In this document: piece by piece, positions 1 to 8,582 of the stretch | How positions within the stretch are numbered: the stretch's first letter is position 1 | Layout of the letters: the number at the start of each line of letters is the position of its first letter | NCBI GenBank assembly: GCA_002492525.1 | Contig: DKZA01000042.1 | Coordinates: 26,387 to 47,683 of the forward strand | Direction: 5' to 3' | Source: Lachnospiraceae bacterium UBA7086 | GTDB lineage: Bacteria; Bacillota; Clostridia; Lachnospirales; Lachnospiraceae | Length of the DNA stretch: 21,297 bases | Position numbers and translations under genes: made by a program | The notes under the pieces: generated by a model | What the model saw: the letters and a program-made list of their open reading frames with translations, nothing else | Database searches by the model: none | Told to the model about the DNA's origin: nothing

Positions 1-57
1 GTAAAACCTTTCCAGGCTGACCGTGTTCTTGAGGCTGTGAAGAAGGTCGTTGGATAA
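1..57 (+). CDS. cheY: CheY response regulator, C-terminal end only (partial)
   Basis: The window opens inside a reading frame that encodes 18 residues and ends at TAA 55-57. The peptide begins V-K-P-F and continues QADRVLEAVKKVV, which matches the end of a single-domain receiver: the conserved Lys-Pro pair of the phosphorylation site followed by the last helix. The receiver aspartate lies outside the window. The position directly before fliO is where cheY sits in Bacillus and Clostridia fla/che operons (fliM-fliY-cheY-fliO). The identity rests on this short tail plus context, so another receiver protein cannot be excluded. Confidence 0.75.
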   Translation, partial: VKPFQADRVLEAVKKVVG

Positions 58-58
58 T

Positions 59-442
59 ATGATTCTTGCAGTATCGGGTAGAACTGACTCCTATGTACAG
101 TTTATGACGATATTAGTTCTTTTTGTATTTGTGTTGGGAATCACTTATGCCGTCACCAAATGGATCGGCGGCTATCAGAAGAGTGCGTCTTCTAATGCGA
201 ATATGGAGATTGTTGAGACGCTTCGTATGTCCAACAATAAATATGTGCAGATCATAAGAATCGGTCAGAAATATTTGGCAGTTGCGGTTTGCAAAGACAG
301 TGTTACAATGTTAACAGAGATCCCCAAGGATGATTTATGCCTTTTGGAGGGGGCTTCTGGCGGTCTGTCCGGTTTTAAGGATGTGTTGGCCAAAATACAA
401 AAAGAAAAATTTCTGGAAAAAAAAGACGGGCGAGACGAATGA
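59..442 (+). CDS. fliO: FliO, flagellar export gate assembly protein
   Basis: This protein of about 127 aa has one hydrophobic segment near the N-terminus (about residues 14-33, rich in F, V, L and I). A small basic cytoplasmic domain follows, containing EIVETLRMSNNKYVQIIRIG and then KYLAVAV, the pattern typical of FliO. In the family FliO is a scaffold that helps FliP oligomerise during assembly of the flagellar type III export gate. I chose ATG 59 because AAGAAGG at 40-46 lies upstream at usable spacing. A TTG at 50, overlapping the end of cheY, would add three residues but sits too close to that site. The stop overlaps the fliP start by four bases (ATGA), which suggests translational coupling. 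It is weakly conserved, so much of the identification comes from its place before fliP. Confidence 0.85.
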   Translation: MILAVSGRTDSYVQFMTILVLFVFVLGITYAVTKWIGGYQKSASSNANMEIVETLRMSNNKYVQIIRIGQKYLAVAVCKDSVTMLTEIPKDDLCLLEGASGGLSGFKDVLAKIQKEKFLEKKDGRDE

Positions 443-1320
443 AGAGATATTTTTCCGGATATCATTTGGCAAAATTAATATGCCTGCTGATAGTGGCAGG
501 CATATTGTGTCTTAGTCAGAAGGCGACAGCCTATGCAGTAAACGACACTCCCTACCGAGAGTCCAATCTCACAGGTACGAGCACGGAGCGGACGAATATA
601 GATCCACCGGGAGACTCAGAGAATGCCGATGATTTAGCAGAACTGAATATAGCCAATACGGTGACGGTTACATACAACGATGGTAATGGCAGTGTGAATG
701 GCGCTTTGCGTATTCTGGTGATCCTTACCCTGATTGGTATTGCACCGTCATTGATTATTATGTTAACCTCGTTTACCAGGATCATCATAGTCCTGCATTT
801 TACGAGACAGGCGCTTAATACACAGTCCGCACCGCCTAATACGGTGTTGATTGGCATTGCGCTCTTTTTGACGTTTTTTATTATGCAGCCAACGCTGGCC
901 AGGGTTTATACGGAGGCTGTGGTGCCTTATGAGGCGGGGGAGCTTGAGACGGAAGAGGCGATTACGGCAGCCGCAGAGCCCATCAGACAGTTTATGTATG
1001 GGCAGACGTTGAAGAAAGATGTGACCTTTTTTATGGATATCAATCGTACCGAGTGGGATGGCGAATTGGCGAGTATTCCGATGAGTGTGTTGGTTCCCAG
1101 CTTTATCATCAATGAGCTTCGGACGGCTTTCATTATAGGATTCCTGATATATATTCCTTTTATCGTGATCGATATGGTTGTGGCTTCTACCCTGATGAGT
1201 ATGGGTATGATGATGCTGCCGCCGACCACGATTTCCATGCCCTTTAAGATACTTCTGTTTGTACTGGCTGACGGGTGGTATCTGGTGATCAAGGGGGTTG
1301 TGGAGAGTTTTTATTACTGA
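439..1320 (+). CDS. fliP: FliP, flagellar type III export gate protein
   Basis: The 293-aa product begins with a cleavable-looking signal peptide (KR at residues 2-3, then a hydrophobic run to about residue 31 ending ATAYA). A poorly conserved polar stretch follows (about 32-85), and then the membrane core. Core hallmarks include IGIAPSLIIMLTSFTRIIIV, a segment with LNTQSAPPNTVLIG, LTFFIMQP, and near the end VASTLMSMGMMMLPP followed by ISMPFKILLFVLADGW. FliP forms the pentameric part of the FliP5-FliQ4-FliR1 export gate inside the MS ring. The start overlaps the fliO stop by four bases. Length is slightly above many FliP proteins because of the extended polar region after the signal peptide. 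The family call is very secure. Confidence 0.97.
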   Translation: MKRYFSGYHLAKLICLLIVAGILCLSQKATAYAVNDTPYRESNLTGTSTERTNIDPPGDSENADDLAELNIANTVTVTYNDGNGSVNGALRILVILTLIGIAPSLIIMLTSFTRIIIVLHFTRQALNTQSAPPNTVLIGIALFLTFFIMQPTLARVYTEAVVPYEAGELETEEAITAAAEPIRQFMYGQTLKKDVTFFMDINRTEWDGELASIPMSVLVPSFIINELRTAFIIGFLIYIPFIVIDMVVASTLMSMGMMMLPPTTISMPFKILLFVLADGWYLVIKGVVESFYY

Positions 1321-1349
1321 CAAGCCGGTAGAAGAAAGGATGTGAGTGC

Positions 1350-1619
1350 ATGACGATCAATGATGTCACTGCCATTGCAGAAGATGCTTTGTTTACGATT
1401 ATCAAGTGTGCGGCGCCGCTTTTGCTGGTGTCACTGGTGGTGGGTCTTATCGTGAGTATTTTTCAGACAGTTACGTCCATTCAGGAGCAGACACTTACTT
1501 TTGTGCCCAAGATATTGGCTATTTTTTTGGCGCTTATCCTGATGGGGCATTGGATCATGAATAATATGGTGGAGTATATGACCCGTCTGTGGTCAGATTT
1601 TAATGCTTACATCAGATAG
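1350..1619 (+). CDS. fliQ: FliQ, flagellar type III export gate protein
   Basis: This 89-aa protein has two transmembrane helices (about residues 17-37 and 52-73) and the family pattern VGLIVSIFQTVTSIQEQTLT followed by FVPKILAIF. FliQ is the small helical-hairpin subunit of the FliP5-FliQ4-FliR1 export gate. Length and order between fliP and fliR are exactly as in other fla operons. AGAAAGGA upstream serves as the ribosome binding site. A 29-bp gap separates it from fliP and a 12-bp gap from fliR. Confidence 0.97.
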   Translation: MTINDVTAIAEDALFTIIKCAAPLLLVSLVVGLIVSIFQTVTSIQEQTLTFVPKILAIFLALILMGHWIMNNMVEYMTRLWSDFNAYIR

Positions 1620-1631
1620 AAGTGAGACCGC

Positions 1632-2411
1632 ATGATAGATTTTACCTTTACTTATGCAGATTTAGAATATTTCCTGCTGATTCTGGTGCGGATTACGAGT
1701 TTTGTGTATATTGCACCGTTTTTTGGCATGTCTAACGTGCCGAGACGTGTCAAGGTCGGCTTCAGCATCTTTCTGGCCTATCTGATCTTTCATGCGGTAG
1801 ATCATAACGAGGTGGTATATGATACCCTGCTTGGGTATGCCATTATCGTGATGAAAGAGATATTGACAGGTTTTTTGATAGGCTGGGGTGCGCAGATCTG
1901 TACGACGGTGACTTCTTTTGCGGGAAGCATCGCAGATATGGAAGTGGGTCTGTCCATGGTTTCCCTGATGGATCCGACGACCAGAGAGCAGGCTACCTTT
2001 ACGGGTGTTTTCTATCAGTATCTGTTTACTTTGTTTCTGATCATTACAGGCATGTACCAGTATCTTTTGCAGGCACTGGTGGATACCTTTACCTTAATAC
2101 CGATAAACGGTGCAGTCTTTAGGACGGAAGCGCTTCTGGAGTCTGTTATCATGTTTCTGGGGGATTATATTACCATAGGATTCCGGATCATTCTTCCGAT
2201 CTTTTGCACCATGATTCTTTTAAACTGTATCCTGGGTATTCTGGCCAAGGTTTCCCCGCAGTTAAATATGTTTGCGGTAGGTATGCAGTTAAAGGTTCTG
2301 GTGGGACTGGGAATTCTTTTTCTGACCATTCGTATTCTGCCTCTGGCGGCGGATCATGTGTTTACGCAGATGAAGAGGATGATCGTATCTTTTGTGGAAG
2401 GAATGATCTAA
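1632..2411 (+). CDS. fliR: FliR, flagellar type III export gate protein
   Basis: The 259-aa integral membrane protein has about six hydrophobic segments and FliR hallmarks: an early LILVRITSFVYIAPFFG, then NVPRRVKVGFSIFLAYLIF, GFLIGWGAQICTTVTSFAGS, DMEVGLSMVSLMDPTTREQ, and a late LGILAKVSPQLNMFAVGMQL. FliR is the single-copy subunit of the export gate with FliP and FliQ. It starts 12 bp after fliQ. Its stop lies 35 bp before the chosen flhB start. An open frame overlapping its 3' end belongs to flhB read upstream of the real start. Confidence 0.97.
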   Translation: MIDFTFTYADLEYFLLILVRITSFVYIAPFFGMSNVPRRVKVGFSIFLAYLIFHAVDHNEVVYDTLLGYAIIVMKEILTGFLIGWGAQICTTVTSFAGSIADMEVGLSMVSLMDPTTREQATFTGVFYQYLFTLFLIITGMYQYLLQALVDTFTLIPINGAVFRTEALLESVIMFLGDYITIGFRIILPIFCTMILLNCILGILAKVSPQLNMFAVGMQLKVLVGLGILFLTIRILPLAADHVFTQMKRMIVSFVEGMI

Positions 2412-2446
2412 GAGGTACATGCCAGGCAGGGAAAGGACAGATCGCA

Positions 2447-3565
2447 TTGGAGTTGATTTTAAGATATGACCTCCAGTTCTTCGCTAAGGATGGCCCCGGC
2501 GGGGAAAAGACGGAGGAGCCTACATCTAAGAAACTGAACGATGCCCGTAACGAAGGACAGGTTGCCAAGAGTAAAGAGGTCACCAGTGCCTTTGAAATGC
2601 TGTTTGCTTTTCTTCTGCTCTATTTCTGGGTGGAGCGGATGGGAACTTATTTTGTAGGAAATATCTACGATATCTATTCCCAGATACCGGAATATATTAA
2701 GATGTATGACGGGTATGTGCCCGAGCAGACGATAAATCGGGTCTTTGTGGAGTCCATGGTCAGGGTGCTGACGATCATGGCGCCGTTTCTGATCGTGGGA
2801 TACATTGTAGCGATGGTCACGAATATCCTGCAGGTGAAGTGGAAGATAACGACCAAACCGCTTCGGCCGAAATTCAGTAAGATCAATCCGGTCAGTGGCT
2901 TTAAGAGATTTTTTTCACCCAATTCGCTGGTAGAGTTAGTAAAATCGGTTTTAAAGCTCAGTCTGATTGGTTATGTAGTGTATTCTTATTTAAAGAAGAA
3001 CATGCCGCCGATCTATCAGTTTTATTCCCTTTCTTTAAATCAGGGAATTGTACAGGTAGGCGTCCTGGTGATTAATCTGGGAATTCGGATTTCGCTATTT
3101 TATATGCTGATTGCAGCTTTGGATTTTGCTTATCAGAAGATTAAATTTAAAAAAGATATGAAGATGACCAAGCAGGAAGTGAAGGACGAGTATAAGAACC
3201 AGGAAGGCGATCCGCAGATTAAGGGCAAACAGCGGCAGAGGATGCAGGAGGCTTCCAGACGCCGTATGATGCAGAAACTTCCGGAGGCGGATGTGGTCAT
3301 TACGAACCCGACTCATTATGCGGTGGCAATCAAATACGATCCGGAACTTTACGATGCGCCCTATGTGGTGGCAAAGGGGGCGGATTATCTGGCACAGAAG
3401 ATTAAAGATACCGCCAAGGAGCATCATATAGAAATTGTAGAGAACAAACCCCTTGCCCGTATGCTGTATGCTAATGTGGATGTGGGCAATGTGGTACCGC
3501 CGGAACTGTATCAGGCAGTTGCGGAAGTGCTTGCTTTCGTATATCATTTACAGGGACGGGTGTAG
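2447..3565 (+). CDS. flhB: FlhB, export switch protein (TTG start)
   Basis: FlhB is the autocleaving switch of the flagellar type III exporter that changes substrate class from rod/hook to filament. The N-terminal stretch DLQFFAKDGPGGEKTEEPTS leads into KKLNDARNEGQVAKSKE, typical of FlhB. Four transmembrane segments and a charged linker (KFKKDMKMTKQEVKDEYKNQ) follow, then the cytoplasmic domain with the autocleavage motif N-P-T-H at residues 287-290. The frame is open back into fliR, but no ATG lies close upstream. I chose TTG 2447 because GGAAAGGA at about 2430-2437 is well spaced and the predicted N-terminus fits the family. A second TTG at 2453 is the alternative. Predicted length 372 aa. 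Confidence 0.95.
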   Translation: MELILRYDLQFFAKDGPGGEKTEEPTSKKLNDARNEGQVAKSKEVTSAFEMLFAFLLLYFWVERMGTYFVGNIYDIYSQIPEYIKMYDGYVPEQTINRVFVESMVRVLTIMAPFLIVGYIVAMVTNILQVKWKITTKPLRPKFSKINPVSGFKRFFSPNSLVELVKSVLKLSLIGYVVYSYLKKNMPPIYQFYSLSLNQGIVQVGVLVINLGIRISLFYMLIAALDFAYQKIKFKKDMKMTKQEVKDEYKNQEGDPQIKGKQRQRMQEASRRRMMQKLPEADVVITNPTHYAVAIKYDPELYDAPYVVAKGADYLAQKIKDTAKEHHIEIVENKPLARMLYANVDVGNVVPPELYQAVAEVLAFVYHLQGRV

Positions 3566-3601
3566 AACAGATAATAGACAGAGGAAAGGAGGAAACCCGG
3601 G

Positions 3602-5644
3602 ATGGGAAAGCTTAAGACAGCCGATATGGGTGTGGCCGCATATGTGCTTGCCGCATTTATCATGTTGATCGTGCCGATTAAATCGGGGCTTTTGGATATT
3701 CTGTTAGCCTGCAATATCTCGATTGCATTTACTATTATGTTTGGCTGTATGTTCGCCAATGAAGTGCTGAATATGTCTTTCTATCCGACAATCCTTCTGT
3801 TTACGACTATTTTCAGGATTGCCTTAAACGTTTCTTCTACCAGACTGATTTTAACCACGGGCGATGCCGGTAATGTGGTACAGACTTTTGGTCAGTATGT
3901 GGGCGGCGGCGATCTGATTGTAGGTGTTATCGTATTTATCATTCTGATCATCGTGCAGTTTATGATCATCAACAAAGGTTCCGAGCGTGTGGCTGAAGTT
4001 ACTGCCAGATTTACACTGGATGCTATGCCCGGTAAGCAGATGGCAATTGATGCTGACTTAAATACAGGTGCTATCACGGATGCAGAAGCGAAGAAACGTC
4101 GTGAAAAGATTCAGGATGAATCCAATTTCTTCGGTTCCATGGATGGTGCCGTGAAGTATGTTAAGGGAGATGCCACGGCAGGTCTGATCATCACTTTTGT
4201 TAATATTGTGGGCGGATTTGCCATGGGTGTGATGCGCGAGAATCTGGAAGTGATGGATGCTGTCAACAAGTATGTAATCCTGACCATCGGTGACGGTCTG
4301 GTGAGCCAGATTCCCTCTCTTTTGATTTCATTGGCCACAGGTATTCTGGTGACCAAGGGATCCAAGGAGGCAGATTTTGGTACGGTACTGATCCGACAGC
4401 TTTTCGGTGTACCCAAGGTATTGTATCTGGTGGGAATCGTTGTTGCCGGACTGGGAATTGTTACGCCTCTGAATAAGATTGTGTTCGTCGGTTTGGGACT
4501 TATTTTTATCGTAGTAGGAAGAGTGATGGCAGGAACCATTGAGACGGCAGAGATTGAACAGGAGGCGGATGAAGAAGAAGCTGCGGCGGAGGAGATCAGA
4601 CAGCCGGAAAATGTTACTTCTTTGTTGCAGGTGGATCCTATTGAATTGGAATTCGGTTATGGTATCATTCCGTTAGCCGATGTGAATCAGGGCGGTGACC
4701 TCTTAGACCGTGTGGTTATGATCAGAAGACAGATCGCGCTGGAACTTGGTACAGTGGTGCCGATTATTCGTCTGCGGGATAACATACAGTTGAATCCGAA
4801 TCAATATATTATTAAAATAAAGGGTGTACAGGTCAGTGAGGGAGAGATTCTCTTTGACCATTATATGGCTATGAATCCGGGTTATGTGGAGGAAGAGATT
4901 ACAGGTATTCCGACTTTTGAGCCATCGTTCCATCTGCCGGCTATCTGGATTACGGAAGGACAGAGGGAGCGTGCAGAAAGCATGGGCTATACGGTGGTAG
5001 ACCCGCCGTCTATTATCGCAACACATCTGACGGAGATTATCAGACAGTATATTGCGGAACTTCTGACGAGACAGGATGTACAGAATCTGGTCAACAACCT
5101 GAAAGAGACCAATCCATCTTTGGTGGAGGAGCTGGTTCCGAAGCTGCTTGGGCTTGGTGAGATACAGAAAGTATTGCAGAATCTTTTGAGAGAGGGTATC
5201 TCTATCAGGGATCTGCTTACGATATTTGAGACACTTGCAGACTATGCCGCCACGACCAGAGATACGGATATTCTCACGGAATATGTCAGACAGAGTCTGA
5301 AACGTGCGATTTCCAATAAATTCTTCCCGGCCAATGAGACCACCAGTGTGGTAACGCTGGATCCGAAATTGGAGCAGGAGATTATGGCCAGTGTGAAACA
5401 GACAGAGCAGGGCGCTTATCTGACACTGGATCCGGCCAAGACCAGGGCAGTGATGGATGCAGTAGGTGTGGAGACGAAGAAGCTGGAAGACCTGGGTAAG
5501 ATACCGATTGTGATCACATCGCCGATCGTCCGGGCATATTTTAAGAAATTGACAGAGGATTATTATAAGGATTTGGTGGTTGTATCCTACAATGAAGTGG
5601 AATCCAACATTGAATTACAGTCTGTTGGGATGGTGACAGCATAA
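3602..5644 (+). CDS. flhA: FlhA, flagellar type III export gate protein
   Basis: The 680-aa protein is a full-length FHIPEP-family export component that forms the nonameric ring below the gate. The N-terminal half carries about eight membrane segments and the conserved cytoplasmic loop with MPGKQMAIDADL (residues 142-153), AKKRREKIQDESNFFGSMDG and AVKYVKGDA. An acidic linker (about 318-338, rich in E and A) joins the C-terminal cytoplasmic domain, which binds chaperone-substrate complexes. AAAGGAGG at 3585-3592 is a strong ribosome binding site. The TAA stop shares one base with the flhF ATG, implying coupled translation. Confidence 0.98.
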   Translation: MGKLKTADMGVAAYVLAAFIMLIVPIKSGLLDILLACNISIAFTIMFGCMFANEVLNMSFYPTILLFTTIFRIALNVSSTRLILTTGDAGNVVQTFGQYVGGGDLIVGVIVFIILIIVQFMIINKGSERVAEVTARFTLDAMPGKQMAIDADLNTGAITDAEAKKRREKIQDESNFFGSMDGAVKYVKGDATAGLIITFVNIVGGFAMGVMRENLEVMDAVNKYVILTIGDGLVSQIPSLLISLATGILVTKGSKEADFGTVLIRQLFGVPKVLYLVGIVVAGLGIVTPLNKIVFVGLGLIFIVVGRVMAGTIETAEIEQEADEEEAAAEEIRQPENVTSLLQVDPIELEFGYGIIPLADVNQGGDLLDRVVMIRRQIALELGTVVPIIRLRDNIQLNPNQYIIKIKGVQVSEGEILFDHYMAMNPGYVEEEITGIPTFEPSFHLPAIWITEGQRERAESMGYTVVDPPSIIATHLTEIIRQYIAELLTRQDVQNLVNNLKETNPSLVEELVPKLLGLGEIQKVLQNLLREGISIRDLLTIFETLADYAATTRDTDILTEYVRQSLKRAISNKFFPANETTSVVTLDPKLEQEIMASVKQTEQGAYLTLDPAKTRAVMDAVGVETKKLEDLGKIPIVITSPIVRAYFKKLTEDYYKDLVVVSYNEVESNIELQSVGMVTA

Positions 5645-6867
5645 TGATAATCAAAAAATTTATTGCCAAAACTGAAAAGGAAGCGATTGAAAACGCAAAG
5701 AAGGAGCTTGGGGAAGGCGTAGTGGTCATGAATGTCAAGACCGTAAAGAGCAAGGGCTTTCTGGCATTTTTAAAACCTTCTATGGTGGAAGTTACGGTGG
5801 CTTTGGAGGAAGAGAGCGAGAAATATTCTGCGGCAGTGTCTGCCATTAATAATGTGCTTGCTTCCAGTCAGAGTAAGGAGGCGGAGGCTGCAAAGCCGGC
5901 ACCGGTTTCGGTGCCTGTTGCGGCAACGGAGCCTCCGGGTAGAAAAGACAGCAGTGCCATCGAAGAAAAACTGGACAGTCTGCAGTCGCTTTTGGAACAA
6001 CAACTACAAAAGCCGGAAGAAGAAAAAGAAGAGAAAGAAGAGAAGATAAAAGAGCCGAAAGAAGAGACGGAGACTGATAAGTTCATGCGCCTTTTGCATG
6101 ATACGATGTTGGATAATGAAGTAGATGAAAAGTATGCGCAGGAAATTATCAAAGAAATCGAGCAGATTAATAAGCCGAATATTCCTTTTGATTATGCGCT
6201 GGCCAATACTTATCAGAAGATGATATTAAAGTTCGGTAAGCCAAGCGGCATTGAGCCGGCCCAAAACGGCATCAAGATGGTATTCTTTATCGGTCCCACA
6301 GGGGTTGGCAAGACTACAACAATCGCGAAGATTGCTTCTAAATTCCGGGTGGATGAGAAGAAAAAGGTTGCGCTTCTTACTGCGGATACCTATCGTATTG
6401 CGGCGGCAGAACAGCTGCGTACATATGCCAATATCCTGGAGGTACCCTTCCGTGTGATTTATACGGTGGAGGAAATACGCAAGGCGATAGAAGATTTTAA
6501 GGATTATGATTATATTCTGATTGATACGGCAGGTCATTCCCATCAGAATAGTACGCAGAAGGAAAACATGAGTAATTTTATCCATTCTGTGGATGACAAG
6601 GTGGAGAAAGAAGTACATTTGGTCTTGAGTGCGACGACGAAGTACCGGGATCTGATCAGTATAGCGGATTCTTACAAGGAAATGGCGGATTATAAGCTGA
6701 TCTTTACAAAACTGGATGAGACTACCACACTGGGGAATCTGTTAAATCTGCGGCTTTATACCGGCGCATCGCTTTCTTATGTAACGCATGGACAGAATGT
6801 ACCGGATGATATTGAAGATTTCAATCCACAAAAGACGGTCAAGAGATTGCTTGGAGGGAAGAACTAA
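5644..6867 (+). CDS. flhF: FlhF, SRP-type GTPase controlling flagellar placement
   Basis: The 407-aa protein has the three-part FlhF build. The N-terminal B domain begins MIIKKFIAKTEKEAIENAKK. A low-complexity linker rich in Pro, Ala, Glu and Lys spans about 80-150. A C-terminal NG GTPase domain follows, with P-loop GPTGVGKTTTIAKIA, DTYRIAAAEQLRTYA, G3 motif DTAGH (294-298) and TKLDET. FlhF is related to Ffh and FtsY and marks the site of basal body assembly, with GTPase activity stimulated by FlhG. The family normally has Arg at the fifth G3 position, where this protein has His298. The start overlaps the flhA stop by one base, and flhG follows 12 bp downstream. Confidence 0.97.
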   Translation: MIIKKFIAKTEKEAIENAKKELGEGVVVMNVKTVKSKGFLAFLKPSMVEVTVALEEESEKYSAAVSAINNVLASSQSKEAEAAKPAPVSVPVAATEPPGRKDSSAIEEKLDSLQSLLEQQLQKPEEEKEEKEEKIKEPKEETETDKFMRLLHDTMLDNEVDEKYAQEIIKEIEQINKPNIPFDYALANTYQKMILKFGKPSGIEPAQNGIKMVFFIGPTGVGKTTTIAKIASKFRVDEKKKVALLTADTYRIAAAEQLRTYANILEVPFRVIYTVEEIRKAIEDFKDYDYILIDTAGHSHQNSTQKENMSNFIHSVDDKVEKEVHLVLSATTKYRDLISIADSYKEMADYKLIFTKLDETTTLGNLLNLRLYTGASLSYVTHGQNVPDDIEDFNPQKTVKRLLGGKN

Positions 6868-6879
6868 GGAGGAAGCCTA

Positions 6880-7755
6880 ATGGATCAGGCTGAACAGTTA
6901 AGGAATATAATCAAAGCAAATGTCCAGCCCCAGCGGCCTTTAGCACGGGTCATTACCGTTACCAGCGGCAAGGGAGGCGTGGGCAAATCCAATACAGCCA
7001 TCAATCTGGCGATACAGTTTCGCAGGATGGGGCAGAAAGTTATTATACTGGATGCGGATTTTGGATTGGCTAATATAGAGATTATGTTTGGTGCGGTGCC
7101 AAAACATAATTTATGTGATTTGATTTATCAGGGCAAGAATATTAAAGACATTATTACCTGGGGACCGATGGAGGTCGGATTCATTTCAGGAGGCTCCGGG
7201 ATTGCCGGAATGTCTAATTTAGATAAGGATTATTTGCATTATATTATAAAGAATCTGACAGAACTGGACGAGATGGCAGATATGATTATTGTGGATACCG
7301 GAGCCGGCATATCAGATGCTGTATTGGAGTTTTTGGTGGCCAGCGGCGAGATCCTTTTGGTGACAACGCCGGAGCCTACTTCCATCACGGATTCGTATTC
7401 GCTTTTAAAGGCACTCAACAGGCATCCGCGTTATCTGCGGGAGACCACACAGATCAAAGTGCTTGCCAACAAGGTTTCCGGCGAAGCGGAAGCGGAATCC
7501 CTTTATGCCAAACTGGAGGCTGTGGTGGCGCGATATCTGAAAATGCCGATCTCTTATCTGGGCATGATCCCGCAGGATACGCAGCTTGCCAAGGCAGTTA
7601 TGCAGCAGATGCCGGTTTCTTTGGATAATCCCCATGCCAGATCTGCTGTGGCATATGAAGTGATTGCTGCGAAACTGATGAATAAGGAATTGAATAAGAA
7701 TTTGACCAAACGTGGGATGGCAGCTTTTTTCTCCCATATTGTTTCCAGAAAGTAA
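6880..7755 (+). CDS. flhG: FlhG (YlxH/FleN), MinD-type ATPase controlling flagellar number
   Basis: The 291-aa product is a MinD/ParA-type ATPase. It has a deviant Walker A motif SGKGGVGKS (residues 29-37), ILDADFGLANIEIMFG with the second conserved Asp, and IVDTGAGISDAVLEF as the switch II region. The extreme N-terminus reads DQAEQLR at residues 2-8, the DQAxxLR motif known to activate the FlhF GTPase. A C-terminal amphipathic membrane-targeting helix is plausible in the last 25 residues (KRGMAAFFSHIV) but not proven. It directly follows flhF, its functional partner, with ribosome binding site AAGGAGG. A 47-bp gap separates it from the PilZ gene. Confidence 0.96.
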   Translation: MDQAEQLRNIIKANVQPQRPLARVITVTSGKGGVGKSNTAINLAIQFRRMGQKVIILDADFGLANIEIMFGAVPKHNLCDLIYQGKNIKDIITWGPMEVGFISGGSGIAGMSNLDKDYLHYIIKNLTELDEMADMIIVDTGAGISDAVLEFLVASGEILLVTTPEPTSITDSYSLLKALNRHPRYLRETTQIKVLANKVSGEAEAESLYAKLEAVVARYLKMPISYLGMIPQDTQLAKAVMQQMPVSLDNPHARSAVAYEVIAAKLMNKELNKNLTKRGMAAFFSHIVSRK

Positions 7756-7802
7756 TAACAGAAGAGAAGGGTTGAACAGACGAAGAGCAGGAGGAACTTA
7801 CT

Positions 7803-8549
7803 ATGGCAAATCTTTTGTCTAAATACATAGTCCCCGGCAGACGGGTGGATCTGCAGGCGATTGAGAGATCTCCTGTGGCACGTGATGGTGAACGGAAGAA
7901 TCATCAGAGTCAGGTACTTGATATTTTATCCGAGGACAGGATTGAAATAGCGATGCCGATGGAGAAAGGCAAGCTGATCCTGCTGCCTGTGGATGGTGAG
8001 TATGATCTGTATTTTTATGGCGAAAATGTGTTGTACCAGTGTTATGCCAGAGTGGTGGATCGTTATAAAAATAACAGTATGTACATACTTGTCATGGATT
8101 TGACCAGTAATCTGCGCAAGTATCAGAGAAGAGAGTATTACAGGTTCAGCTGTGCGCTGGAGATGAATTCGAGACAGCTGGAGGAAGAAGAAATCTCGCT
8201 TGTGGATAAGGAAGAAGAGGCTATGATGCCGGAGCTTCCTTTAAAGAGCAGTGTGATCGTGGATATCAGCGGCGGCGGTCTAAGGTTTGTAGCTAACTAT
8301 GCTTACGAGATACATAGCCTGATTCTGTGTAAATACCATCTGATGGTGGATGGTAAAATCAAGGAATTTAATCTGGTAGGCAAAGTACTGGATGTGAAGG
8401 AACTGGAGAATCGTAAAGGGGTGTTTGAGCATCGGGTACAGTATGTGAATGTGAACGCGGAAGAGAGAGAAGAGATTATTAAGTATATTTTTGATGAAGA
8501 ACGAAAGACTCTCAAGAATCAGAAGGGAGACTATGGATATATCGGTTAG
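7803..8549 (+). CDS. YcgR/YpfA-type PilZ protein, c-di-GMP-responsive flagellar brake
   Basis: The 248-aa protein has the two-domain flagellar brake build. The N-terminal YcgR-like beta domain spans about residues 1-105. The C-terminal PilZ domain begins with the c-di-GMP-binding R-x-x-x-R motif (R110 to R114 in QRREYYRF) and has the second motif D-x-S-x-x-G at 154-159 (DISGGG). Both motifs are intact, so c-di-GMP binding is likely. By analogy with YcgR of enterobacteria and YpfA/DgrA/MotI of Bacillus it probably acts on the stator or rotor to slow swimming. An acidic insert at 126-140 (EEEEISLVDKEEEA) separates the two motifs. AGGAGG precedes the ATG. Its place inside the fla operon, between flhG and cheB, supports a motor role. 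Confidence 0.88.
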   Translation: MANLLSKYIVPGRRVDLQAIERSPVARDGERKNHQSQVLDILSEDRIEIAMPMEKGKLILLPVDGEYDLYFYGENVLYQCYARVVDRYKNNSMYILVMDLTSNLRKYQRREYYRFSCALEMNSRQLEEEEISLVDKEEEAMMPELPLKSSVIVDISGGGLRFVANYAYEIHSLILCKYHLMVDGKIKEFNLVGKVLDVKELENRKGVFEHRVQYVNVNAEEREEIIKYIFDEERKTLKNQKGDYGYIG

Positions 8550-8582
8550 GAATAACGTTTTGAAAGGAGCATGTTTATAAAA

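Noticed and set aside
763..1323. Open frame of 186 codons on the - strand opposite fliP
   Set aside because: His/Arg-rich translation without domain features; it is the antisense shadow of a strongly conserved gene.
2204..2446. Upstream extension of the flhB frame into fliR, giving a 453-residue product
   Set aside because: The extension has no FlhB similarity, overlaps the conserved end of fliR in another frame, and a good ribosome binding site precedes TTG 2447.
3604..3627. GCCGATAT at 3620-3627 inside the start of flhA, an exact match to a sigma-28 -10 element
   Set aside because: There is no TAAA-like -35 element at 15-base spacing (the bases there read GATG), and the octamer encodes conserved FlhA residues, so chance is more likely.
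8571..8582. Upstream in-frame ATG for cheB at 8571
   Set aside because: It lies only one base after the ribosome binding site core; ATG 8583 gives the canonical receiver N-terminus MKNILLVDDS.
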